From NCBI RefSeq assembly GCF_017592555.1, contig NZ_JAGFNS010000016.1:154083-218082 (forward strand): a stretch of DNA of 64,000 bases. Reading direction: 5' to 3'. The notes beneath the pieces are model-generated. The model had not been told where the DNA came from. It did not search any database and saw nothing but the letters and a program-made list of their open reading frames with translations. The position numbers and the translations under genes are program-made. Shown here piece after piece: positions 27,016 through 35,632 of the stretch (the first letter of the stretch is position 1; every line of letters starts with the position of its first letter). The stretch is from Actinoplanes flavus (GTDB lineage Bacteria; Actinomycetota; Actinomycetes; Mycobacteriales; Micromonosporaceae).

Positions 27016-29640
27016 GTGTCGGGACGGATCGAGCTACCCAGTGGTCTGGTGACCTTTATGTTCACCGACATCGAGGGCTCGACGCGACTGGCTCGGATGC
27101 TCGGTGAGGCGTATCGGACCGTCCTCGGCGCGCACCGAGCCGTGCTACGCGCTGTGTTCAAAGATTTTGATGGTGTCGAACTCCTTACGGAGGGTGACTC
27201 CTTTTTCGTGGCGTTCTCGAATGCCGACGCGGCGGTCGCGGCCTGTGTCGAGGCGCAGCGGCGACTGTCCGCGTACGACTGGCCACGCCGTGACGCGATT
27301 CCCAAGGTCCGCATGGGCCTGCACACCGGGCGGGCCGTTCCGATCGGCCAGGAGTACGCGAGCGCCGAGGTCCACCGTGCCGCCCGGGTGTCGGCTGCCG
27401 CACACGGCGGTCAGGTGCTCTGCTCGGAGGCGACCGCGCTCGCCGTGACCGCCACCTTCGCCGCGACCTCGGGTGGGGGCGCCGCGGCCGCCGCCACACT
27501 GGCCACCGTGGACCTGCTGGACATCGGCGCCTTCCGGTTGCGCGGGTTCGACGACGACGAGCGGATCTTCCAGGTGTGCGCGCCCGGCCTGGAGCGGGAG
27601 TTCCCGCGCCCGCGGACCGCCGAGGCGCCCCGGCACAATCTGCCCGCCGAGCACAGCCCGTTCGTCGGGCGGCGTACCGAGATCACCGAACTGGCCGAGC
27701 TGATCAGCCACAACCGCCTGGTGACGGTGGTCGGGCCGGGCGGTTCCGGCAAGACCCGGCTGACCTTGGCGGTGGCTGAGCGGCTGCTTCCGGCGTACCC
27801 GGGCGGGGTGTGGACGATCGATGCCGCGACCGCGGCGCAGGGCCTGCCCAACGCCTTGGCCACCGCTCTGGGCCTGCGCCCGGAACCGGGCCGCCCGATG
27901 ATCGACACGGTGGTCGAGCAGTGCGCCGAGCGCCGGATGCTGGTGCTGTTGCAGACGTGCGACGCGGCGCCGGCCCTGACCGCGACGCTGGCGCACCGCC
28001 TGCTCGGCCGGTGCCGGCGGCTGGACGTGGTGGCGACCGGCCGGGCGCCGCTGGCGCTGGCCGGGGAGACCGTGTGGCGGATCCCGCCGCTGGCTCCGGC
28101 GGACGCGTTCGCGCTGCTGCGGGACCGTGCGGCGGCCGCGCAGGGTGGCCGCCCGGGTGACGGTGACGCGCAGCTGGCCCGGCTGGCGGCGCGGCTGGAG
28201 GGTTCGCCGCTGGCCATTCAGCTGGCCGCCTCCCGGTTGCGGCTGCTGCCGGCCGAGCATCTGGCCCGGCGGCTCGACGATCCGCTGGGCGCCCTGGACA
28301 ACGACGCGGCCGGGGACGGCCGGCACGCCAGCCTGGCGAACAATCTGGCCTGGTCGTACCGGACGCTGGGCAGCCGGGCGGCGGATCTGCTGCGCCGGCT
28401 CGCGGTCTTCGCCGGGCCGGTGGATCTCACGACCGTGGAGTGGTGCGACGCGGAGGCGTTCAGCGCGCTGTCCGAGCTCGCCGACAAGTCGCTGGTCGAG
28501 GTGATCCCGGGCCCGCGGTACCGGATGTCGGACCAGGTGCGGGCGTACGCGCTGCGCCGTCTCGCGGCCACCGGCGACGAACCGTCCGTGCGCGGCCGCC
28601 ATCTCACCTGGTCGCTGCACACGCTGGACCGGGTCGCGGTGGTCGCCGAGGATCCGGCCCGTACCGTCTCGCTCACCGAGTTCGCCCCTTTCGTGACCGA
28701 GTGGGAGGGCGCGCTGCGCTGGGCCGCCACGATCGGTGACGTGCCCGCCGGGCTGCGTCTGGTGGCGGCGCTGGATCCGTGGTGGCGCGAGCACGGCGGT
28801 GGGCGGAGGGGCCGTGAGCTGCTCCTCGCCCTCTACCGCGCGCTGCCCGGCGACGACTCGGTGGCGCCCGCCGACCTGACCGGCGCCTTTCTGGCGCACG
28901 CCGGCCTGACCGGCGACCGGGCGGAACGCGACCGGTACCTGGCCCGGGCCGAGGAGGCGGCCGGACGGTCCGGCGATCCGGCGCTGCCGATCCGGGTGCG
29001 GGCCGCCCGGGTGGCGCTGCCGGAGGGTGATCCGGCCGCCGCCGAGCGGAGCTGTCGCGAGGTGATCGCCGAGGCCGAGCGGGCCGGTGTCCCGAACGCC
29101 GCGCTGCCCGCCGTGCTGACCCTGGCCGAACTGCTGTGGCGCCGGGACGCGCTCACCGAGGCGGCCGATCTGCTCGGCGCGGCCCGGCATCTGGAGACGC
29201 TGTGCCCGGAGGCGCGTGGCCGCCGGGCCGTCGACTGGCTTCTCGGCATGGTGGCGCTGCGCCGGGGCGACCTGGTGGCCGCACACGATCACCTGGTGGT
29301 GGCGTTGCGGTCGAGGCTGCGGCACGGTTTCCGGGGCGCGGCCGCGGACGCGGTGGCGGCGATCGCGGTCCGCTGCGCGCTCGGCGGCGATCCGGCGACC
29401 GCCACGGTGCTCTTCGGCGGTGCGGAGGTGGCGCGCGGCGCGCGGCGTACCGCGTCGTTCGGCGCGTTCTGGTCGGCCCAGCAGATGTCGCTGCGGGCGG
29501 CGCTCGGCGACGCGGCCTTCGACGCGGCCTACGCCGACGGCGCCGGCCTGGGCTTCGACCGGATAGTCGCCATGGCCTTGGCCGTCGAACACCCCGACCT
29601 CGAGAACGGCGCGGCCCGTTTCGCGCAGATAATTCGATAA
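27016..29640 (+). CDS. Class III nucleotide cyclase-STAND ATPase regulator
   Basis: 874 residues. The N-terminal class III cyclase domain (about 8-190) has metal motif FMFTDIEGSTRLA and ELLTEGDSFFVAF. An NB-ARC domain starts FVGRRTEITEL with P-loop GPGGSGKT near residue 240. Helical TPR-like repeats fill residues 600-874; there is no C-terminal LuxR helix-turn-helix. The lysine that reads adenine in true adenylate cyclases is Leu here, and the Walker B aspartate is also absent (MLVLLQTCDAA). GTG at 27016 is chosen over ATG at 26950 because GGAGG lies seven bases upstream. It is probably a signalling or regulatory protein; its enzyme activity is doubtful. Confidence 0.82.
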   Translation: MSGRIELPSGLVTFMFTDIEGSTRLARMLGEAYRTVLGAHRAVLRAVFKDFDGVELLTEGDSFFVAFSNADAAVAACVEAQRRLSAYDWPRRDAIPKVRMGLHTGRAVPIGQEYASAEVHRAARVSAAAHGGQVLCSEATALAVTATFAATSGGGAAAAATLATVDLLDIGAFRLRGFDDDERIFQVCAPGLEREFPRPRTAEAPRHNLPAEHSPFVGRRTEITELAELISHNRLVTVVGPGGSGKTRLTLAVAERLLPAYPGGVWTIDAATAAQGLPNALATALGLRPEPGRPMIDTVVEQCAERRMLVLLQTCDAAPALTATLAHRLLGRCRRLDVVATGRAPLALAGETVWRIPPLAPADAFALLRDRAAAAQGGRPGDGDAQLARLAARLEGSPLAIQLAASRLRLLPAEHLARRLDDPLGALDNDAAGDGRHASLANNLAWSYRTLGSRAADLLRRLAVFAGPVDLTTVEWCDAEAFSALSELADKSLVEVIPGPRYRMSDQVRAYALRRLAATGDEPSVRGRHLTWSLHTLDRVAVVAEDPARTVSLTEFAPFVTEWEGALRWAATIGDVPAGLRLVAALDPWWREHGGGRRGRELLLALYRALPGDDSVAPADLTGAFLAHAGLTGDRAERDRYLARAEEAAGRSGDPALPIRVRAARVALPEGDPAAAERSCREVIAEAERAGVPNAALPAVLTLAELLWRRDALTEAADLLGAARHLETLCPEARGRRAVDWLLGMVALRRGDLVAAHDHLVVALRSRLRHGFRGAAADAVAAIAVRCALGGDPATATVLFGGAEVARGARRTASFGAFWSAQQMSLRAALGDAAFDAAYADGAGLGFDRIVAMALAVEHPDLENGAARFAQIIR

Positions 29641-29666
29641 AAAGATTTCCGGTACGCCGTACCGGA

Positions 29667-30104
29667 TCAGGTTTTCGGTAGGGACCGCACGGCCCGGTGG
29701 TAGGCGAAGGCGATGGCGTTGCAGGGACGCCGGGCCGCGGGGCGGTGTGCGTCACAGACGCGGCGCATGTCGGCGCGGAAGACCTCGTCGAGGCGGTCCT
29801 TGTGCCTGGCGAAGGTGCCCTGGGCCCGATAGTTGCGGTAGCCGAAGTCGTGGTGCCGGCAGGCATCGGAGAAGTCGAAGCCGAGCGGCACCTCCAGAGC
29901 CCGCGAGCACAGGTCGGTGGACCAGTCGAAGCGGTAGGACGCCCAGCGGACGCGGTGGCGCCGTGCGGTGTTCCAGGCGGCGTAGCTGGCGTCGGTCGGC
30001 TGCGTCCAGCGGGCGAGCACCTCGGCGCGGCTCATCGAAGCCTGTGCCGGTACGGCCGGGGTCAGGACGGCGATCAGCAGCGCGACCACCGCGATATGGC
30101 GCAT
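29667..30104 (-). CDS. Secreted prokaryotic phospholipase A2
   Basis: 145 residues. A cleavable signal peptide (about 1-22, AVVALLIAVLTPAVPAQA) precedes a helical domain with DLCSRALEVPLGFDFSDACRHHDFGYRNY, the HD catalytic dyad and disulfide pattern of actinobacterial PLA2. It hydrolyses the sn-2 acyl ester of phospholipids outside the cell, usually with calcium. Four cysteines (two probable disulfides) are visible. GTATG start with GGAGG. It is divergent from the potassium channel. Confidence 0.9.
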   Translation of the reverse strand: MRHIAVVALLIAVLTPAVPAQASMSRAEVLARWTQPTDASYAAWNTARRHRVRWASYRFDWSTDLCSRALEVPLGFDFSDACRHHDFGYRNYRAQGTFARHKDRLDEVFRADMRRVCDAHRPAARRPCNAIAFAYHRAVRSLPKT

Positions 30105-30198
30105 ACGGGACCTCCAGCGCGCGGCCGGTGACGGATGTGATGTCCTACAGCTAGGACCTCAAGCTTGACCGTTAGGGTGATCGCGTGCGGGCGGTTCC

Positions 30199-31215
30199 AT
30201 GATTCATCTACCTCTGGTCCGGCAGGGGCCGTTGCGGGCGCTCAGCGTCCGCCTGGTGATGGCGTGCGTCCTGGTGTTCCTGGCGGTCGGTGTCATCTAC
30301 ATCGACCGGGACGGGTACCGCGACGTCAACGAGGACGGGCTCACCCTCCTCGACTGCTTCTATTACGCGGTCGTGTCGCTCTCCACCACCGGCTACGGCG
30401 ACATCACTCCGGCGACCCAGGGAGCCCGGCTGGTGAACGTCCTGTTCATCACCCCGGCCCGGGTCCTCTTCCTGATCATCCTGGTCGGCACCACACTCGA
30501 GGTGCTGACCGACCAGTTCCGCAAGGGGCTGAGGGTCAGCCAGTGGAGGCGCAAGTTGAAGGACCACGTGATCATCTGCGGTTACGGCACGAAGGGCCGG
30601 GCCGCGGTCGCCGCGTTGCTGGAGACGGGCTACGACAAGTCCCGGATCGTCATCGTGGAGAACCGTGAGGCCGGCGTCCGGCAGGCCACCCAGGGCGGGT
30701 TCGTCGTCATCGAGGGCGACGCCACCCGGTCGGCGGTGCTCAACGACGCGGACGTGAAGAACGCCAAGTCGGTCATCATCGCCACCGACCGGGACGAGGC
30801 CTCGGTCCTGATCTCGCTGACCGTCCGGCAGTTGACCGCCGGGCAGGTCCGGATCATCGCGGCGGTCCGGGAGCAGGAGAACGCCGCGCTGCTCAAGCAG
30901 AGCGGCGCCCACCACGTGATCGTGTCGTCCTCGACGGCCGGCCGGCTGCTCGGCCTGACCACCACCGCGCCGCCGCTGATCGACGTGGTGGAGGACCTGC
31001 TCACCCCGGGGCAGGGCATGGCGCTGGCGATGCGCTCGGCGGAGCGGTCCGAGGTCGGCCGCAATCCGCGCGAGCTGCTCACCCTGGTGGTGGCGCTGAT
31101 CCGCCGGGGCAAGGTGCTGCCGCTCGGCGGCGAGCAGGCCGTCAGCATCGAGACCGGCGACCTGCTCGTCTACATCCGCGATGAGGCGACCGCCACCAAC
31201 GGGGTGTCGGTCTAG
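30199..31215 (+). CDS. Potassium channel with RCK (TrkA-N/TrkA-C) domains
   Basis: 338 residues. Two membrane helices (about 15-35 and 78-98) flank a pore loop with selectivity filter STTGYGD. RCK_N starts HVIICGYGTKGRAAVAALLE (Rossmann GxGxxG-like) and ends with the acidic EGDATRSAVLNDA segment. RCK_C runs from about residue 255. It is a ligand-gated potassium channel of MthK layout. A five-codon GTG frame (30185-30202), with TAGGGT six bases ahead, ends in TGA overlapping this ATG and may couple translation. Its stop shares CTAG with the convergent korB stop. Confidence 0.92.
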   Translation: MIHLPLVRQGPLRALSVRLVMACVLVFLAVGVIYIDRDGYRDVNEDGLTLLDCFYYAVVSLSTTGYGDITPATQGARLVNVLFITPARVLFLIILVGTTLEVLTDQFRKGLRVSQWRRKLKDHVIICGYGTKGRAAVAALLETGYDKSRIVIVENREAGVRQATQGGFVVIEGDATRSAVLNDADVKNAKSVIIATDRDEASVLISLTVRQLTAGQVRIIAAVREQENAALLKQSGAHHVIVSSSTAGRLLGLTTTAPPLIDVVEDLLTPGQGMALAMRSAERSEVGRNPRELLTLVVALIRRGKVLPLGGEQAVSIETGDLLVYIRDEATATNGVSV

Positions 31216-32222
31216 AGGATGGTCCAGGTGTCACCGGCGTTGAGGAGACCGTCGAGCATCTCCTCGGGGCTGCCGGTGGCCTGGGTCTTCGCGTCGAGCA
31301 CCTGCTTGCGGACGATCTCGTCGTAGGACGGCCGCCGCACGTTCCGGAACACGCCGATCGGGGTGGTGTTCAGGTCGGAGCCGGAGAGCCGGGTCAGCGC
31401 GAAGGCGTACGCCGGGTCCTGCACGGTCGCGTCGTGGACGATCGGGGTGCCGCCCTCCTGCACCTTCAGGCCGAAGCTGCCCTCCGGATGGACCACGTTG
31501 TATTTCCCGACCGTGATCGGCTGGCCCTGCTCCAGCCGGATCAGGTGCTCGTCCCGGGTGGCCGGGTCCTTGATCAGGTCGAAGGCGCCGTCGTTGAAGA
31601 TGTTGCAGTTCTGGTAGATCTCCACGAACGCGGAGCCCTCGTGCTCGGCCGCGGCCCGCAGCACCGACTGCAGGTGCTTGCGGTCGGAGTCGATGGTCCG
31701 GGCCACGAAGGTCGCCTCCGCGCCGAGGGCCAGCGACAGCGGGTTGAACGGCGAGTCCGCCGACCCGGCCGGCGTCGACTTGGTGATCTTGCCGATCTCC
31801 GAGGTGGGGGAGTACTGCCCCTTGGTGAGCCCGTAGATCCGGTTGTTGAACAGCAGGATCTTGAGGTTCACGTTCCGCCGGAGCGCGTGGATCAGGTGGT
31901 TGCCGCCGATCGACAGGGCGTCGCCGTCGCCGGTCACCACCCAGACGCTCAGATCGGGCCGGGAGGCGGACAGGCCGGTCGCGATCGCCGGGGCGCGCCC
32001 GTGGATCGAGTGCATCCCGTACGTGTTCATGTAGTACGGGAACCGCGACGAGCAGCCGATCCCGGAGACGAACACGATGTTCTCCCGGGGGATCGCCAGC
32101 TCCGGCATGAACTGCTGCACCGCGGCGAGGATCGCGTAGTCCCCGCAGCCGGGGCACCAGCGGACCTCCTGGTCGGACTTGAAGTCCTTGGCGGTCAGTT
32201 TCAGCGCGATCGTCTCAGCCAT
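31212..32222 (-). CDS. korB: 2-oxoacid:ferredoxin oxidoreductase, beta subunit
   Basis: 336 residues. Thiamine-diphosphate subunit: VRWCPGCGDYAILAAVQ and GIGCSSRFPYYM bind an iron-sulfur cluster. VVTGDGDALSIGGNHLIHALRRN and FNNRIYGLTKGQ form the ThDP/Mg site. With KorA it converts 2-oxoglutarate (or another 2-oxoacid) plus CoA to acyl-CoA and reduced ferredoxin, replacing or backing up the oxoglutarate dehydrogenase complex. Its start overlaps the korA stop by eight bases. Confidence 0.94.
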   Translation of the reverse strand: MAETIALKLTAKDFKSDQEVRWCPGCGDYAILAAVQQFMPELAIPRENIVFVSGIGCSSRFPYYMNTYGMHSIHGRAPAIATGLSASRPDLSVWVVTGDGDALSIGGNHLIHALRRNVNLKILLFNNRIYGLTKGQYSPTSEIGKITKSTPAGSADSPFNPLSLALGAEATFVARTIDSDRKHLQSVLRAAAEHEGSAFVEIYQNCNIFNDGAFDLIKDPATRDEHLIRLEQGQPITVGKYNVVHPEGSFGLKVQEGGTPIVHDATVQDPAYAFALTRLSGSDLNTTPIGVFRNVRRPSYDEIVRKQVLDAKTQATGSPEEMLDGLLNAGDTWTIL

Positions 32223-34068
32223 TCTTGACCACGTCCTCGAGCATGCTCTCCAGCGTCGCGGCGGTGAACGGCAGGCCGCTGATCTGGTTGAACGGAACCG
32301 CGTCGACCAAATACCTCGCCCGGATCACCGCGGCCAGCTGACCCAGGTTCATCTCCGGGACGACCACCTTCTCGTACCCGGCGAGCACCTCGCCCAGGTT
32401 GGCCGGCAGCGGCGACAGGTGCCGCAGGTGCGCCTGGGCGATGGTCAGGCCGCGCTGGCGCAGGGCCCGGCAGGCGGCGCCGATCGGCCCGTACGTGGAG
32501 CCCCAGCCGAGCACCAGCACCTGCGCGTTCTCGTCCGGGTCCTCGACATCCACATCGGGCACCGGAATGGCCTCGATCCGGGCCTGCCGGGTGCGGACCA
32601 TGAACTCGTGGTTCGCCGGGTCGTAGGAGATGTCACCGGTCTTGTCGGCCTTCTCCAGGCCGCCGATGCGGTGCTCCAGGCCCGGCGTGCCGGGTACGGC
32701 CCACGGCCGTGCCATCGTCTCCGGATCACGGAGGTACGGCAGGAAGCGCCCGTCCTCGGTGTTCGGCGCCGTGGCGAACTCGACCCGCAGGTCGGGCAGC
32801 TCGTCGACGGACGGCAGCAGCCACGGCTCGGAGCCGTTGGCCACGTAGTTGTCGGACAGCAGGATGACCGGGGTGCGGTAGGTCAGCGCGATCCGGGCCG
32901 CCTCCAGCGCCGCGTGGAAGCAGTCCGACGGCGACTTCGGCGCGATCACCGCGAGCGGCGCCTCGCCGTGCCGGCCGAACAGGGCCATGTTCAGGTCGGC
33001 CTGCTCGGTCTTGGTGGGCATGCCGGTGGACGGGCCGGCCCGTTGCACGTCCACGATCACCAGCGGCAGCTCCAGGGCGATCGCGAGGGAGATGGTCTCG
33101 CCCTTGAGCGCCACGCCCGGCCCGGAGGTGGTGGTGACGCCGAGCGCCCCGCCGTAGGCCGCGCCGAGCGCCGCCCCGATCGCGGCGATCTCGTCCTCGG
33201 CCTGCATCGTGGTCACACCGAACCGCTTGTGCTTGGACAGCTCGTGCAGGATGTCCGAGGCCGGGGTGATCGGGTAGGCGCCGAGGAACAGCGGCAGCCT
33301 CGACCGCACGGCGGCGGCCACCAGCCCGAGCGCGAGCGCCTGGTTGCCGGTGATGTTGCGGTAGGTGCCGGGCTGCATCTTGGCCGGCTTGATCTCGTAG
33401 CGCACCGAGAACGCCTCGGTGGTCTCGCCGTAGTTCCAGCCGGCCTGGAAGGCGGTCTTGTTCGCGGCGACCAGGTCCGGCCGCTTGGCGAACTTGCGCT
33501 CCAGGAACCGCAGGGTGGACTCGAACGGTCGCGAGTACATCCAGCTGAGCAGGCCCAGCGCGAACATGTTCTTGGCGCGCTCGCCGTCCTTCTTCGAGAC
33601 GCCGCTCTCGGCCAGGGCGCCTAGGGTCAGGGACGTGAGCGCGACCGGATGTACGGCGTACTCGGCGAGCGAGCCGTCCTCCAGCGGACTCTCGGCGTAG
33701 CCCACCTTGGCCAGGTTGCGCCGGGTGAACTCGTCGGTGTTGACGATGATGTCGGCGCCGGCCGGCAGGTCGGCCAGGTTCGCCTTGAGTGCGGCCGGGT
33801 TCATCGCGACGAGGACGTTCGGCGCGTCACCCGGGGTGAGAATGTCGTAGTCGGCGAAGTGCACCTGGAAACTGGAGACCCCGGGAAGGGTGCCCGCTGG
33901 TGCACGGATCTCTGCGGGGAAGTTCGGAAGGGTCGAGATGTCGTTGCCCAACTGGGCGGTTTCCGACGTGAACCGGTCTCCGGTGAGCTGCATTCCGTCA
34001 CCGGAGTCGCCGGCGAATCGGATCACCACCCGGTCCAGCTGCTCGACTCGCTTCGCGGGAGCGGCCAC
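32215..34068 (-). CDS. korA: 2-oxoacid:acceptor oxidoreductase, alpha subunit (gamma-alpha fusion)
   Basis: 617 residues. The N-terminal gamma domain (about 10-190, RFAGDSGDGMQLTGDRF) is fused to the pyrimidine-binding alpha domain (about 215-610). The latter has LGAYPITPASDILHEL, MQAEDEIAAIGAALGAAYGG, TTTSGPGVALKGETI and VQRAGPSTGMPTKTEQADL. It forms the complex with KorB. The GTG start has TATGGAGG upstream. The gene is divergent from a nuoA-like gene, an association also found beside the second nuo cluster of Streptomyces. Confidence 0.94.
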   Translation of the reverse strand: MAAPAKRVEQLDRVVIRFAGDSGDGMQLTGDRFTSETAQLGNDISTLPNFPAEIRAPAGTLPGVSSFQVHFADYDILTPGDAPNVLVAMNPAALKANLADLPAGADIIVNTDEFTRRNLAKVGYAESPLEDGSLAEYAVHPVALTSLTLGALAESGVSKKDGERAKNMFALGLLSWMYSRPFESTLRFLERKFAKRPDLVAANKTAFQAGWNYGETTEAFSVRYEIKPAKMQPGTYRNITGNQALALGLVAAAVRSRLPLFLGAYPITPASDILHELSKHKRFGVTTMQAEDEIAAIGAALGAAYGGALGVTTTSGPGVALKGETISLAIALELPLVIVDVQRAGPSTGMPTKTEQADLNMALFGRHGEAPLAVIAPKSPSDCFHAALEAARIALTYRTPVILLSDNYVANGSEPWLLPSVDELPDLRVEFATAPNTEDGRFLPYLRDPETMARPWAVPGTPGLEHRIGGLEKADKTGDISYDPANHEFMVRTRQARIEAIPVPDVDVEDPDENAQVLVLGWGSTYGPIGAACRALRQRGLTIAQAHLRHLSPLPANLGEVLAGYEKVVVPEMNLGQLAAVIRARYLVDAVPFNQISGLPFTAATLESMLEDVVKNG

Positions 34069-34253
34069 GATTCAACCTCCATAGGCGCGGTCCGGCGGCT
34101 TCAAGACTGTCGATGAGCCGGCCCGCAAATCGTCAGTTCCACACTACGTCGCCGCTCCTTACGAAGCGGCCGTGGACCGTTGCCCACGGTAGCCGCGAGG
34201 GTGAACAACCAGCTAGCAGATCTCACTGGTTGCGTCAGATAGGCTCCCCGATC

Positions 34254-34631
34254 GTGGAGGGATACCTCGGTTCGTACGCCACCATGGGGCTGCTGCTGCT
34301 CGCCGGAGTCCTGCTGTTCGTGGCCGCGTTCGGCGCGAACCGGCTGCTGCGCCCGGCCCGTCCGGCCGAGCCGCCGGGCAAGCGGATCGCCTACGAGAGC
34401 GGCATCGACCCGGTCGGCGGTGACTGGGCGCAGGCGCAGATCCGGTATTACGTCTATGCGTACCTCTATGTGCTTTTCGCCGTGGAAGCCGTATTTCTCT
34501 TCCCGTGGGCGGTGATCTTCGACCGGCCGGGTTTCGGCGGCCTGGCCATCGCCGAGATGGGCATCTTCGTGGCCGTGCTGGCCCTGGGCATCCTGTACGC
34601 CTGGCGCAAGCGGATCCTCACCTGGACCTGA
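34254..34631 (+). CDS. nuoA: Orphan NADH-quinone oxidoreductase subunit A-like protein
   Basis: 125 residues with three membrane helices (about 8-28, 67-90, 95-115). NuoA hallmarks are IAYESGIDPVGGDWAQAQIRYYVYA and LFAVEAVFLFPWAVIF. The membrane Asp of the usual FDVE is Ala (FAVE). No nuoB-N follows; the next gene is DivIVA-like. TAGGCT (34240-34245) with eight bases before the GTG suggests a leaderless message. It may serve in a partner complex with subunits encoded elsewhere, or be a remnant. Confidence 0.85.
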   Translation: MEGYLGSYATMGLLLLAGVLLFVAAFGANRLLRPARPAEPPGKRIAYESGIDPVGGDWAQAQIRYYVYAYLYVLFAVEAVFLFPWAVIFDRPGFGGLAIAEMGIFVAVLALGILYAWRKRILTWT

Positions 34632-34688
34632 CCGTCCAGACGGGTGGTGGGCTCGCCTACGGAATGCGGACATGTCAACATCGTGCGC

Positions 34689-35129
34689 ATGGGTCAGCTT
34701 CTGCTCTTCGTTGTCGTGGCACTGGTCGTCGCGACGATCGTCTTCGGCGTGACCGTTCTGCTGAGCGGGAGCGACCCCGGCCTGACCCCGGTCGAGCCCG
34801 ACGGTCGCGCGGTTCCGCTGCCCAGCGACCGTCCCCTCGGTGAGGACGACATCTCCCGGACCAGGTTCGACTCCGTCTGGCGCGGTTACCGGATGGAGCA
34901 GGTGGACCAGGCGTTGCAGCGGGCGGCGTACGACATCGGCTACAAGGGTGAGCTGATCGGCGTGCTGGAGGCCGAGGTGGTCGCGCTACGCGAGGGCCGC
35001 ACCGAGGACGCCGACGCGCTCCGCAAGGCCCGGGAGGCCGCGATGGCCCCGGTCGCCGGCCTGCCGCCGGTCCCGGAGCCGCCGGTCATCCCGATGGAGA
35101 CGGGTCAGCAGGAGCCGGTGGAGAAGTGA
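34689..35129 (+). CDS. DivIVA-like domain membrane protein
   Basis: 146 residues. One N-terminal membrane helix (about 3-25, LLLFVVVALVVATIVFGVTV) is followed by a short DivIVA-like coiled segment (DDISRTRFDSVWRGYRMEQVDQALQRAAYDIGYKG) and a Pro-rich tail. The FDSVWRGYRMEQVDQAL stretch is the DivIVA domain signature of small actinobacterial proteins of unknown role, probably cell-envelope related. It is followed at zero distance by the SRPBCC and tag genes. ATG at 34689 lacks a strong ribosome site. Confidence 0.78.
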   Translation: MGQLLLFVVVALVVATIVFGVTVLLSGSDPGLTPVEPDGRAVPLPSDRPLGEDDISRTRFDSVWRGYRMEQVDQALQRAAYDIGYKGELIGVLEAEVVALREGRTEDADALRKAREAAMAPVAGLPPVPEPPVIPMETGQQEPVEK

Positions 35130-35632
35130 TGAGCGATGCGGAGGGCGGCCCAGGTAACGGGCTGGGTGACGCCGCCCGGGCGGGTTCCGGTGAGTTCACC
35201 GCCAAGGTGATCGTCAACGCGCCCGCGTCCCGGGTCTTCGCCGCGTTCATGAACTGGGAGAAGCAGTCCGAGTGGATCCCGTTCACCCGGGTGCGGGTGG
35301 TCGAGGGCGACGGCGGCGAGGGCAGCCTGGTCGAGGCGGTCACCGCGCTCGGCCCGGCGGTCCTGCGTGACGAGCTGCGGGTGGTCAAGGTCAACGCGCC
35401 GTACGAGGTCCGCGTCGTGCACTGCGGCAAGGTGCTGCGCGGCCCCGGTTCGATGCGGTGCACCGCGATGTCCGGCGACCGGACCCAGATCGTGCTGCAC
35501 GAGTGGTTCCACCTGCCGCCCGGCGCGGTCGGCAAGATCGCCTGGCCGGTCCTCTGGCCGGGCTCCAAGATCGGCTTCACCGGGACGCTCAAGCGCTTCG
35601 CGCGGCTGGTCGAGCAGGGGCGGCTGCCGTGA
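35129..35632 (+). CDS. SRPBCC (START/Bet v1-like) family protein
   Basis: 167 residues. The fold signature is clear: FTAKVIVNAPASRVFAAFMNWEKQSEW, VVEGDGGEGSLVEAV, and a C-terminal helix KIGFTGTLKRFARLVEQG. SRPBCC proteins bind a hydrophobic ligand; the ligand here is unknown. The TGATG junction overlaps the DivIVA-like stop by one base (GTG at 35126 is the alternative start). Its stop overlaps the tag gene (GTGA), so the three genes form an operon. Confidence 0.85.
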   Translation: MSDAEGGPGNGLGDAARAGSGEFTAKVIVNAPASRVFAAFMNWEKQSEWIPFTRVRVVEGDGGEGSLVEAVTALGPAVLRDELRVVKVNAPYEVRVVHCGKVLRGPGSMRCTAMSGDRTQIVLHEWFHLPPGAVGKIAWPVLWPGSKIGFTGTLKRFARLVEQGRLP

